Position numbers and translations under genes: made by a program. A stretch of DNA of 10,491 nt from an uncultured Sphingobacteriales bacterium (lineage in GTDB: Bacteria; Bacteroidota; Bacteroidia; Chitinophagales; Chitinophagaceae), in NCBI GenBank assembly GCA_946887085.1, contig CAMPKG010000091.1, positions 1-10,491 of the forward strand, in the 5' to 3' direction. Under the pieces are notes generated by a model. That model did no database searches, had not been told where the DNA came from, and saw only the letters and a list, made by a program, of their open reading frames with translations. Of the stretch, positions 1-8,900 are shown piece after piece. Within the stretch, counting starts at the first letter, position 1. Each line of letters starts with the position of its first letter.

Positions 1-14
1 AATTTATGGTTGTA

Positions 15-764
15 TTAATCTCTTCTTCCGAAAAGGCGGAGCATCATCAGGAACAGGTTCACGAAGTCGAGGTATAATGTAAGAGCGCCCATAACCGACA
101 TCTTTTTTACATTGGTGGTATCAACACCTTCATACTCTACTCCTTCGCCTATGCGTTTCAATTTTTGCACATCATAGGCCGTGAGCCCTGTGAATACCAT
201 TACACCAACAATGCTGATGATATAATCGAGCTGCGAGCTGCCAAGAAACCAGTTGATGACCATAGCGACAACAATACCTACTAGGCCCATCATCATGATG
301 CGGCCAAAACCGGTCAGGTCTTTATCAGTTGTATAACCCAGCACTGCCATGACGCCGAACATAACCGAAGAAGCGGCAAACACACCTACCACTGACGAGG
401 CAGTGTAGGCCAGCAAAGTAAAACTCAGGCTAACTCCCATGATAACCGCAAACGAAATAAACAGTGCGATCATTGACGGTAAAGACAGGCGCTGAAACCT
501 TAACGACATCAGCAATACGAAACCAATAGGCGCCAGCATCACTCCCCATCCCAGCATGTTGAGGCCGGAACCATCCGCTTTGATCAGCGACATCATTAAT
601 GAGGGGCTATTGGCAAACAGGATAGCAAAAAAAGCAGATATGCCTAAGGCTGCAAACATCCATAAAAACACATTGGCCATAAAAGCCTTAGCCATCGGTT
701 TGGCAGCCGAAGTTTCCACCACCGTGTAGTCAGTGTATTGCTGCTGAGAATTCATATTGTCCAT
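15..764 (-). CDS. Bax inhibitor-1/YccA family seven-helix membrane protein
   Basis: This 249-residue protein is almost entirely hydrophobic, with about seven membrane segments (roughly residues 29-51, 69-88, 95-119, 121-143, 153-174, 178-196 and 223-245). Its C-terminal half carries the family signatures TAYDVQ (Asp198) and LYLDFVNLFL (Asp233). In the bacterial homologue YetJ, a pair of acidic residues in equivalent helices forms a pH-sensitive latch for calcium leak; assigning Asp198 and Asp233 to that pair is my inference. The hydrophilic start (Met1 to about residue 25, rich in Gln, Thr and Ser) and the basic end (GRRD) are usual for the family. The ATG at 762-764 begins the reading frame; a second ATG three codons later is possible. 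The gene lies 60 bp after the beta-barrel gene in the same direction, without a clear terminator between. The physiological role in bacteria is poorly defined; the family call itself is secure. Confidence 0.93.
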   Translation of the reverse strand: MDNMNSQQQYTDYTVVETSAAKPMAKAFMANVFLWMFAALGISAFFAILFANSPSLMMSLIKADGSGLNMLGWGVMLAPIGFVLLMSLRFQRLSLPSMIALFISFAVIMGVSLSFTLLAYTASSVVGVFAASSVMFGVMAVLGYTTDKDLTGFGRIMMMGLVGIVVAMVINWFLGSSQLDYIISIVGVMVFTGLTAYDVQKLKRIGEGVEYEGVDTTNVKKMSVMGALTLYLDFVNLFLMMLRLFGRRD

Positions 765-824
765 TCTTATGAGATTTAAAGCAGAAAATTACAACATTTT
801 CGCCTGATTTCGCCAGCAGCGTTC

Positions 825-1439
825 TTACTTAAGAAAAGTATAACCCGCCCCGATCTGGAAACCAACATGCGGGAAAGTGCCATGTCTATAATATAATGCC
901 TCGTTTATTTGCAATCGTTTTGACACCTGCCATGTCAACCCTTGAGTTAACTGCAGGATAACATCATTTCTATCCTGATTACGAACAAATTCATCGTTGT
1001 GATATGTAAATCTTTCGCTGTAAAACCTTCGCTGTATTCCAATGCCAATTCCAAGATAGGGGCGTATGGCATGCTCACGTTTACCAAAATGATATTGTAA
1101 ATGTACCGGTACTGTAAAAACATTAGTAGTTAATACAGGGCGGGAAGTGCCGGTCCAACTATTGATGTGGTTCCTGGTAGTCCCGTAACCGTGATCCAAC
1201 CCGGTTTCCAGCGCAAGATGTTTACCTAAATAATGCCTGAAGAAGATACTAGATTCCAAATTTACGTCAGCTACATTTTTATAGGCGTCATAGCTATTGG
1301 AAATTCCTATTTTCCCGCCAACAACGAATTTCGGTAGTTTCAGAGCAATGTTAGCCTTTTCTGATTCCTGTGCAAGTGAAGGTGTCGCCGAAGCAAGTGC
1401 GAGGCAAAACATGCCTGATGCGTAGATAGGTAATTTCAT
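825..1439 (-). CDS. Small outer-membrane beta-barrel protein (porin-like family)
   Basis: The 204-residue product starts with a signal peptide: basic MKLP, a hydrophobic core, and a likely cleavage after SLA at residue 23. The rest alternates polar and hydrophobic or aromatic residues in strand-sized runs (for example about 38-47, 61-69, 103-117, 126-138, 158-170, 175-184 and 191-203) separated by polar turns. The PYLGIGIG stretch (127-134) and the ending GAGYTFLK, with a near-terminal aromatic, are typical of small eight-stranded barrels of the OmpW/OmpA-like type. It should sit in the outer membrane. No ligand or partner can be read from the sequence, and no OmpA-type peptidoglycan domain is present. 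The ATG at 1437-1439 directly precedes the signal peptide, so the start is well supported. The gene is separated from the upstream membrane gene by 81 bp containing an inverted repeat. I do not recognise a specific named family member. Confidence 0.82.
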   Translation of the reverse strand: MKLPIYASGMFCLALASATPSLAQESEKANIALKLPKFVVGGKIGISNSYDAYKNVADVNLESSIFFRHYLGKHLALETGLDHGYGTTRNHINSWTGTSRPVLTTNVFTVPVHLQYHFGKREHAIRPYLGIGIGIQRRFYSERFTYHNDEFVRNQDRNDVILQLTQGLTWQVSKRLQINEALYYRHGTFPHVGFQIGAGYTFLK

Positions 1440-1457
1440 ATAAGGTTAAATTTCCTG

Positions 1458-1465
1458 CTAAGCTA
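1458..1465 (-). promoter_or_regulatory. Possible -7 promoter box before the beta-barrel gene
   Basis: On the minus strand this reads TAGCTTAG, one mismatch from the Bacteroidota -7 consensus TAnnTTTG. It ends 18 bases before the barrel ATG, which would give a short leader. No TTTG is seen at the usual -33 distance, so this is only a weak candidate. Confidence 0.2.
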
Positions 1466-1470
1466 TACTG

Positions 1471-1518
1471 CGGTTTGCTAACGCTTTGGTAAAGCCCTGT
1501 TGGCTAAATGTTAAACCG
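1471..1518. repeat. Nested imperfect inverted repeat between two minus-strand genes
   Basis: The outer arms are CGGTT plus TAAC (1471-1475 and 1479-1482, separated by three unpaired bases) facing GTTA plus AACCG (1510-1518). Inside lies a perfect small palindrome, GCTTT-ggt-AAAGC (1483-1495). It fills most of the 81-bp gap between the stop of the unknown membrane protein and the start of the barrel gene. No T-run follows it on the minus strand, so it is not a canonical intrinsic terminator; an operator or structured RNA is possible. Confidence 0.4.
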
Positions 1519-1520
1519 TA

Positions 1521-2012
1521 TCAGAAATAACCCAGATAGATCTTAGAGTACGTAGTGTACTCGATGCTTAGTTCATCGCCCTTATCCAGCCTGTTAAAGT
1601 CAATTGCCGTCACTTCAATGCTTAGCCTGCTTGGCGAATCGATGTAAAAATGATACGTATTATTGTGCGGCATAAATTGCTTGCGGGTGATGTGCGCGCG
1701 CTCAATAGTTTTTGTTTTATGATGGATATCCGACTGTACTTTACGCAGGTTAAAATAGTAAACAAAATAGGTCCCGCCTCCGGAGAAACACATGAGGTAA
1801 AACACTCCAACAAAATATGACCTGTACGAAAAAGGGTTTTCCATGCCTTCCATAGCCTGCAGCCATGCTATGACGAACGGGCAGAGAAAACTGAAGATCA
1901 TCAGCCATTTTATCAGCTTGTAATACTGCCCGCGTTCTTTCTGTTCTTTCTTCTTCAAAAAAGAAAGTTCTTCAGCTTCCAGCGGTTCGTTATATCGGAC
2001 CAGTTGCATCAT
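1521..2012 (-). CDS. Hypothetical protein with two membrane helices and a conserved-looking C-terminal domain
   Basis: I do not recognise a named family. The product is 163 residues from the ATG at 2010-2012. The N-terminal 30 residues are highly charged and probably helical (LSFLKKKEQKERGQ). Two membrane segments follow, at about residues 33-52 and 65-87, the second containing a GGG. The last 75 residues form a soluble domain, probably beta-rich, with YHFYID and the ending ELSIEYTTYSKIYLGYF. Both membrane helices crossing once places the two ends on the same side, probably the cytoplasm given the Lys/Arg-rich flanks. The start overlaps the TGA of the M32 carboxypeptidase (TGATG), which implies translational coupling. 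A GTG one codon earlier (2013-2015) and a second ATG at 2007-2009 are alternatives. The coupling suggests co-expression with the peptidase, but a shared function is not shown by the sequence. Confidence 0.75.
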   Translation of the reverse strand: MMQLVRYNEPLEAEELSFLKKKEQKERGQYYKLIKWLMIFSFLCPFVIAWLQAMEGMENPFSYRSYFVGVFYLMCFSGGGTYFVYYFNLRKVQSDIHHKTKTIERAHITRKQFMPHNNTYHFYIDSPSRLSIEVTAIDFNRLDKGDELSIEYTTYSKIYLGYF

Positions 2013-3562
2013 CACACCCTTATTTCATACACCTCTGCATACTTATTGGTTGCGTACTTCATGAACGAGGTAAGATCAAGGCCCTTGCCTGTTATATTCT
2101 TACACAGCTCCTCGGAGCGGTAGCGCCTGCCATGCTGGTGCACTTTCGTTCTCAGCCATTTGAGCAGACCACTGTATTGACCCTGCTGCGATGCTATAGC
2201 GATCTCCGGGTTATCTTTCTGCGCCTGTTCAAAAAACTGCGCAGCATAAAAGCTTCCAAGCGAGTAGGTAGGGAAATATCCAAAGCTGCCGTGCGACCAA
2301 TGCACATCCTGCAATACACCCGTTTTATCGTCTGGTGGCGTAACACCCAGGTATTTCCTGTACATATCATTCCAGGCCTCAGGCAGGTCTTCAATGTTCA
2401 GCTCATTGGTCAATAGTGCCTTCTCTATCTCATAACGTATCATCACATGAAAATGGTATGTGATCTCGTCAGCTTCTGTCCGTATCAGTGACGGCTCCAC
2501 TTTATTTATGCCCTTATAGAATTGTCCAGCGTTCACGTCCTTTAGTGTTTCAGGAAAGTATTTCTGAAGCATGGGATAAAAATGCTGGCAGAAGGCCAGG
2601 CTCCTTCCAACACTATTCTCCCAGAGGCGCGATTGTGATTCGTGTACCGAAAGCGAAACAGCAGCGCCCAACGGCATGCCGTATTGCGACTCTGGCAAAC
2701 CCTGTTCGTACAGTGCGTGTCCGCCTTCATGTATACTGCTCCAGAGTAGTGAGGCAAAATTATTTTCATCTACCCGGGTCGTCACACGCACATCTGTAGG
2801 GGCAAAAGACGTAGTGAACGGATGTTCTGAAATATCCTGCCTGCCAGCTTCAAAATCGTAACCCATCGCCTTGAGTACCTCAATGGAAAAATCCCATTGC
2901 GCCTGCCTCGGGTAGTGGCGGTTCAGAAAACTATCGTCCACTTGTGGCGCATCCAGTATTTTTTTCAGCAATGGAGACAATTGCCTCCTCACATCCTCGA
3001 ACACAGGATCGATCATGGCCACTGTAGCACCCTTCTCATAATCATCAAGCAGGGCATCATACGGATGCCGTTCATAACCGTACATATCAGCCTGCTGCTT
3101 TTTTAAGGCTATCATTTTTTCCAGCTGCGGAGCATAGGTTGCATAGTTGTTATCAGCCCTCGACCTGACCCATGCATTATAGCTGGCGCTCGTCTGTTGC
3201 GTCAGCTCCTCCACGAACGCGCGCGAAAGTTTTTTATTTTTCTCATAGTCTTCCATGCTCAGGCGCACGTTCTGCGCCTCCACATCCGTAAGATCGTCTC
3301 GGCCTGACAACTCGTTCAGCGCTGCACAGTACTGTTCGCTCGTCACCAGTTCGTGTACCATCGCCGCCATAGTAGCTAACTGGCGCCCGCGATAGGGAAA
3401 ACCTTTCGCCGGCATATATACTTCCTGGTCCCAGCCCAAAACCGCCGATGCATATTGCAGGTCAGCGGCTTTCTGCAGTATATCCTGGTATTCACTATAA
3501 AGTTCTTTGCTGCTCTTTTGAGTAGAGGAGTTTGCTGAGGATCGGAGAGGTGCTGTTTGCAC
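2012..3562 (-). CDS. Carboxypeptidase M32 (thermostable carboxypeptidase 1 family)
   Basis: The 516-residue product is a full-length M32 zinc metallocarboxypeptidase, a cytoplasmic enzyme that removes C-terminal residues from peptides. Visible motifs in order: LGWDQEVYMPAKG (42-54), HPF (247-249), the zinc site HEGGH (278-282, His278 and His282 as ligands, Glu279 catalytic), HESQSRLWEN (307-316, where Glu308 is the expected third ligand), IRTEADEITYHFH (360-372), and the family signature DVHWSHGSFGYFPTYSLG (419-436). All key residues are present, and no signal peptide is seen. Length matches the family's usual ~500 residues. The start is uncertain: the only standard start codon in front of the conserved region is GTG at 3560-3562, which gives about 20 non-conserved Ser/Thr-rich residues before the typical LYSEYQ opening. 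The gene begins 30 bp after the rel stop codon, in the same frame, and ends overlapping the next gene, so it is probably in an operon with both. Confidence 0.95.
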   Translation of the reverse strand: MQTAPLRSSANSSTQKSSKELYSEYQDILQKAADLQYASAVLGWDQEVYMPAKGFPYRGRQLATMAAMVHELVTSEQYCAALNELSGRDDLTDVEAQNVRLSMEDYEKNKKLSRAFVEELTQQTSASYNAWVRSRADNNYATYAPQLEKMIALKKQQADMYGYERHPYDALLDDYEKGATVAMIDPVFEDVRRQLSPLLKKILDAPQVDDSFLNRHYPRQAQWDFSIEVLKAMGYDFEAGRQDISEHPFTTSFAPTDVRVTTRVDENNFASLLWSSIHEGGHALYEQGLPESQYGMPLGAAVSLSVHESQSRLWENSVGRSLAFCQHFYPMLQKYFPETLKDVNAGQFYKGINKVEPSLIRTEADEITYHFHVMIRYEIEKALLTNELNIEDLPEAWNDMYRKYLGVTPPDDKTGVLQDVHWSHGSFGYFPTYSLGSFYAAQFFEQAQKDNPEIAIASQQGQYSGLLKWLRTKVHQHGRRYRSEELCKNITGKGLDLTSFMKYATNKYAEVYEIRV

Positions 3563-3592
3563 GTTGACTGTATGTAATTGTAAAACAAATAA

Positions 3593-5848
3593 TTATTCTT
3601 CCTGGGCTTCCAGCCTTTCTACCTTGTTGATGCCTTCGATACTCGCAAGGCGCTGGCAAAGATCATCAAGCTCATCCCTGTCATGCACATACACCATTAT
3701 CGTACCATCAAATATGCCATCGGCAGAGTCGATGCTGATAGAACGCATGTTGATCTGGAGCTCGCCTGATATGATATTGGTGATCTTCTGGATCACGCCC
3801 ACATCGTCGAGGCCTATCAGCCTTACTCCGCTGAGGAAAGATATCTCTTTGTTCTTCGCCCATTTTGTACGCACTACCCTGTGGCCATAGTGTGCCAGCA
3901 GCTGCGCAGCATTGGGGCAGTCGGCCCGGTGTATTTTGAGACCCTCGCCCGAAGTAATGAACCCGAACACATCATCGCCAGGGATAGGCTGGCAGCACTG
4001 CGCGAGTTTGTACAGTATCTTATCAGAACTTTCACCGAAGATGATAAGCTCCGCAGGTTTCGCTGTCTTCTGTTTCGTGGTTTCCTCTGAGATAAGGCTT
4101 TTGGTTTCCAGCTTCACTTCTTTGGCTGGCTGATGCAGCTTATCTCCGTGTACGGTAAATTCCTTACTGAATTCTTTTACATCGATACTTCCTACTGCGA
4201 TGGCATAATACAGGTCGAGCGGCGACTGTTTCTTGTAATAAACGCACAGCTCGTTCAGGTTATGCGCCGACGTCGGCACGTTCATGTGTTCAAACTTGCG
4301 CTGCAGCATGTATTTACCATCGTCGGCAATTTTCCGCTTCTCTTCTTTCAGGTAATATTTGATGCGCGATTTCGCTTTTGCAGTGGTCACAAAAGCCAGC
4401 CAGTCTTCCGAGGGCTTTTGTTTCATCGAAGTGATGATCTCCACCTGGTCGCCGCTGCGCAGCTCGTGACTGAGGGGCACCAGTCTGTAATTAACTTTCG
4501 CGCCGATACACCGGGCGCCAAGCTCTGAGTGAATATCAAAAGCAAAGTCGAGCGCGGTGGCCCCCTTAGGCAGCACGCGCATGTCTCCTTTGGGCGTATA
4601 AATGTATATCTCCTCTGTGAACAGGTCGAGTTTGAAATCCTGCAGGAAGTCGAGCGTATCCGTGTCAGGGTTGTTCAGTATATCACGCAGGTGTTGCAGC
4701 CAGCTATCCAGCTTGCTTTCCTGGGGCGATATCGCGCCTTCTTTATATTTCCAGTGTGCTGCAAGTCCCTTCTCTGCTATTTCGTTCATACGCGATGAAC
4801 GGATCTGCACCTCCACCCAGCGGCCGACGGGACCCATTACCGTAGTATGCAGCGCTTCGTAGCCATTACCTTTCGGCACGCTGATCCAGTCGCGCAGGCG
4901 CTCGGGGCTGGGCTTGTAAAAATTCGTAACTATTGAATAAACTTTCCAGCAATCTTCTTTCTCTCTCTCCTGCGGCGATTTCAAAATGATGCGAATGGCG
5001 AAGAGATCGTACACCTCCTCGAAGGCCACATGCTTGGTGCGCATTTTATTCCATATAGAATGTATCGCTTTCGGCCTTCCCTGTATCTCGAACTCAAAGT
5101 CATTTGCCATGAGCTCTTCTTTGATCGGCTTAATGAACTCATTGATATAACGCGTACGTTCACGCTTGGTGTCTTTCAGGCCGGTAGCTATCTCCCAGTA
5201 CACTTCCGGCTGTGTATATTTCAAAGCAAGGTCTTCAAGCTCTGACTTGATCTCGTAGAGGCCCATGCGATGAGCCAGCGGTGAGTAGATATAGGTTGTC
5301 TCCGAAGATATCTTCAGCTGCTTATCGCGGCTCATGCTTTCGAGCGTACGCATGTTATGCAGCCTGTCCGCCATCTTGATCAATATCACGCGCGGGTCTT
5401 CCGCAAGGGTCAGCAATATCTTCCTGAAGTTCTCAGCTTGTACGGTAGTATCAGCCTTCAGGTCCACTACATTCGATATCTTGGTGAGCCCGTCGATGAT
5501 CTTCGCGTACTTCTCGCCAAACTCCGACTTGATATCATCCAGCGTTATTTCCGTATCCTCCACCACATCGTGCAGCAAGGCACAGATCGCCGACGTAACA
5601 CCAAGGCCCACCTCCTCCACCACGATGCGCGCAACAGCCAGCGGATGGAGGATATAAGGTTCTCCCGATTTACGGCGCATATCCCTGTGCGCGTCCACCG
5701 ATATCTCGAAAGCCCGCCTTACCAGTGTCCTGTCGCCTTTCTTCAGGCGCTGTTTGAGCGCACGCAGCAAGGCCCTGTATTCCCGGAGGATCAGTTTCTT
5801 TTCTTCTTCTTCGTTCTTATTGTAGACCTGTTTTACCGCTGTGTCCAT
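3593..5848 (-). CDS. Bifunctional (p)ppGpp synthetase/hydrolase, Rel/SpoT type
   Basis: This 751-residue enzyme makes pppGpp/ppGpp from ATP plus GTP/GDP and also hydrolyses it, driving the stringent response. Domains in order: the HD hydrolase (about 47-175) with His54, His68, HD at 93-94 (LLHDVVEDT) and Asp161 in KMADRLHNM, all intact; the synthetase (about 250-365) with GRPKAIHSIWNKM (257-269), VYDLFAIRI (279-287), NGYEALHTTV (328-337) and VEVQIR (345-350); TGS (about 412-473); a helical linker; the zinc-finger-like CC domain with CC at 618-619, His640 and Cys644; and ACT (about 672-750). Intact catalytic motifs in both halves support bifunctionality. The charge motif that is RxKD in most bifunctional enzymes reads RLRD (317-320), keeping the basic charge, unlike the acidic ExDD of monofunctional RelA. 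The start is ATG at 5846-5848. A terminator upstream separates it from the PorW-like gene; a TAAATTGG just before the gene is a one-mismatch -7 box. The peptidase gene follows after 30 bp. Confidence 0.97.
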   Translation of the reverse strand: MDTAVKQVYNKNEEEEKKLILREYRALLRALKQRLKKGDRTLVRRAFEISVDAHRDMRRKSGEPYILHPLAVARIVVEEVGLGVTSAICALLHDVVEDTEITLDDIKSEFGEKYAKIIDGLTKISNVVDLKADTTVQAENFRKILLTLAEDPRVILIKMADRLHNMRTLESMSRDKQLKISSETTYIYSPLAHRMGLYEIKSELEDLALKYTQPEVYWEIATGLKDTKRERTRYINEFIKPIKEELMANDFEFEIQGRPKAIHSIWNKMRTKHVAFEEVYDLFAIRIILKSPQEREKEDCWKVYSIVTNFYKPSPERLRDWISVPKGNGYEALHTTVMGPVGRWVEVQIRSSRMNEIAEKGLAAHWKYKEGAISPQESKLDSWLQHLRDILNNPDTDTLDFLQDFKLDLFTEEIYIYTPKGDMRVLPKGATALDFAFDIHSELGARCIGAKVNYRLVPLSHELRSGDQVEIITSMKQKPSEDWLAFVTTAKAKSRIKYYLKEEKRKIADDGKYMLQRKFEHMNVPTSAHNLNELCVYYKKQSPLDLYYAIAVGSIDVKEFSKEFTVHGDKLHQPAKEVKLETKSLISEETTKQKTAKPAELIIFGESSDKILYKLAQCCQPIPGDDVFGFITSGEGLKIHRADCPNAAQLLAHYGHRVVRTKWAKNKEISFLSGVRLIGLDDVGVIQKITNIISGELQINMRSISIDSADGIFDGTIMVYVHDRDELDDLCQRLASIEGINKVERLEAQEE

Positions 5849-5909
5849 ATCTGTATTCCCAATTTACAAAATTCCAACGGTTTGGCGAGATAAGGAAATC
5901 ACAAACACG

Positions 5910-5939
5910 AAAAAGCCGTCAATTTGCATTAACGGCTTA
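5910..5939 (-). terminator. Intrinsic terminator after the PorW-like gene
   Basis: A perfect 7-bp stem, AAGCCGT (5913-5919) with ACGGCTT (5932-5938), encloses a loop in which two further A-T pairs can form. On the minus strand the stem is followed by five T residues (5910-5914, the last two shared with the stem). It lies 23 bases beyond the stop codon of the PorW-like gene and upstream of rel, so it closes that transcript and implies a separate promoter for rel. Confidence 0.8.
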
Positions 5940-5961
5940 TAGTCATGTCTTATAGATACTT

Positions 5962-8900
5962 CTATTTATAATTTTTGCGATAAAAGCTCAGATAGGCGTC
6001 CAGCTTTTTGTCGCCTACCAGTTTCAGGTAGTTGTTGGCCGATATCATCAGCAGCTCATATTCATTGTTCTTGTACTCCCTGAAGACCTGTGCCGTACCT
6101 CTCAGGCTGTTCAGGTAGATCCGTGCCTGGCCCGCATTGGCAAACTGGCGGGTGATCACCATTCCAAGGTCAGGACTTACTATTTCGGTCTTTGAATCAA
6201 GTTTCAGGTTGCCAAACTTGAATGTATTGAAGTCGGTCATGGCCGCCTTTACACCCATGGCCCGCTGTTCCATGTTTTTGAACGTGAAGAGCACATAATG
6301 TTCCTCCTGCGGTTTATACATATACTCGGCAGGCGGGTTGGCCGGAGGCGTTACTTTGGTCACGTTAGGTGCCGGTACTGCACCGGGAGCTGTTGCCGGA
6401 TCTACAGGCAGTGCGTCCATGTCAGTTGGCGCTACGGCGTCGGTAGGTGGCACACTGCCTGCGGCAGGCGCCTTAGTGAGCGGTGGCGGGTTGGTTGCTG
6501 CACTCGGAGTAGCAGGCCTGTTCTTTTTGATATAAGCCAGCACGGCGTCAGCCCATGCTCTCAGCGAATCGGTAGGGTTATTATTGATGAAATCTGTTAC
6601 CAATGTATCGGCCCTGTCAAAGTCATTGACGCCTACAGAAGCTATCGCTTCAATGATGCGGAACTTTTTCTGATAACGAACATCGGTATACGTGCGCTGT
6701 CCGTCTTTTGCACGCTGCAATACTTCAGGGTACTGGCGCTGTAATAACATACCATAGGTATCGTCGTAGAAAGTAGTGACTGGTACGCCTGTGTTAGATC
6801 CCGGCAGTCCCTCCCCATCTTCAGTAGGACGAACAAGTTTTGCCCATTTGGTATCTCCGTATCGCGTTTGCAGCGCCGTCGCATGAAGCTGGGCTTCGCT
6901 CAGCCTGTTCTGCCGGAGCGCGATCAGGTAGCGCAGGTATATACTCTCTGCTTTGTGCTCGTGTGCAGGAAAACGTTTATCAAGCGTATCCAGTGCGCCG
7001 ATCGCCTGCGGGTAATCTTCCAATAGTTTTACATAAGCGGCAGCCAGGTCAACATAACCCCTGCGTATGCGTTTCAGCGCAAGGTCCTTTCGCTCACCAT
7101 CGTTTGGTATGAATGACAGCAGGCTTTCCTCCGTGGGCAGGCCGTTCTCATCAAACTGCGCCTCGCCTTCTTCATCGGTCACCACATCATTGTTCGATGG
7201 GTTGTTTGAATTAGTACCGGCCATCGAAAGCGCTGCCGACCTGCGCCAGTTATCCACCAGCGGGCGCCCCGGCCATTTGCGTTTGAATTCATTATACCCC
7301 TGTTGCATCAGTGCCGCATTGGAGAAATACCAGTTAGTATAACTGCCACCGCTGCCGGGGAACATATTGGTGGCCTCCTGTTCTGCAGCAGCAGCCAGTC
7401 CCTTGTTCTCGGCCCTGAAGGCGCTGTCTCTTTTGGCGTCCTCAAGCTGCCGGATATATTTTCTTACCGCCGACAGTTGTTCTTTATTGCTCAGTGAAGC
7501 CAGGGCAAGCAGGCTGTCCTGTGTTTTTATTGTTCTTACCGGGCCTGTTATATCTCCAAGAGCGCCGGAGCGTATCCTGGCCACTACAAGGGCACTGTCA
7601 TTGGAGCCACCTGCGAGATTCACTGCACTATCATATGCATTCTTGGACAACACATACTCCCGGAGGTTATAGTACACATCTCCCATCGCCGCGTAAGAAA
7701 GGGCTTTTTGTTTTTTTGTTGCCTTAGGCGCATCCAGTCCTTTGCGCAGGTAAATGAGGGCGTCCTCGCTTTTCCCGGTGTTGGCAGCCAGTTTGCCCAT
7801 CACGTAATAAACCTGCTCGTAGTAGGGCGCGTACTTACCATCATTCAGCACGCTTCTCAATGAAGATACCGCCTGTTCCTGGTCACCACCAGACATCATC
7901 ATGGCATAGGCCTTATTCTTCCTGGCATAGAAATCCATGTCGATCTTGGGGTGAAGGTCGATCACCTTGTCAAACGAGTTTGCAGCACCTGCATAATCCG
8001 ACCTGTCCTGCAGCAATTGCCCGTTAAGGTAAGCCGCACGCTGGCGAAGCCAGTCTGGCAAGGTCTTGTCATTAGCGACTATAGCCAGTTGCTCGGTAGC
8101 AACTTTATGATCATTCTCGCTCAGGGCTACATAGGCTTTTTCAAGAGCTAATCTCCCCCGCAGCGATTGCGGCAGGTTGGGGTCTGTTTCCAGCAGGTCG
8201 ATGATCGACTCCGCATTTCCTTCCTGGTGCCATTCGGTATAAGTTCGCGCCAGCCAAAGCAGCGCCTCGTTGTGGACTGATTGGTGTTTCAGGAAATCAA
8301 GAGCCCCATTATTGTCGGCCTTAGCTATCGATGGCGGTCCGCCGGGCTTGGTTGTTGCCGAGCGGGGCGGTATTTTCGATGGCCTTGATGATCCGCCTTT
8401 TTTCTTCTTGTTCTGTTCATCGAGGTAAACTATGTACCTGAATGCCGTAGAGGCATTCTCATAGTCGCCTTTGTAATAGTACGCCTGTCCCAGCAGCAAG
8501 TATAGATCATCGCCCCATTTAGTGCGCGGGTCATGTATCTGTATGCCGACTGATGCCTTCTGGATGATGCTATCCATATCGGCTGAGAGCAGCGAAGAAT
8601 CCCTGTCAGGATCATATGGGAAGAGACCTAAGGTAGAATCATAGTTCTCCCGCCGCGCGCGCTGCATATTATCCAGCGCCTCGTCCATCTTCCTGTCGGT
8701 ATTGAAATAATAGTTATAGTGCGTGAAGGTGTTCTGCAATGCCCGTCTCGGTAAACTCCAGCGTTTCTTCAGCATTTTCTCATTGCTCCAGGCCTCCCGC
8801 TTCTTCTTCAATTTCAGCTCGAAGGCCAATTGCAGCTTCTGCTCTTTTTCTTTTGCACGCTGCTCCTGTACCTTCTTTCGCCGCTCTTTTGCCTTTGCCA

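Noticed and set aside
798..814. Two TTTCGCC copies ten bases apart upstream of the BI-1 gene, as a possible operator
   Set aside because: It is a single short direct repeat partly adjoining the end of the barrel gene, with no second site or palindrome. It is likely chance.
5357..5893. 178-codon plus-strand open frame opposite the start of rel
   Set aside because: It lies wholly over the HD domain of rel, which has all catalytic motifs in the minus-strand frame. The antisense translation shows no recognisable domain.
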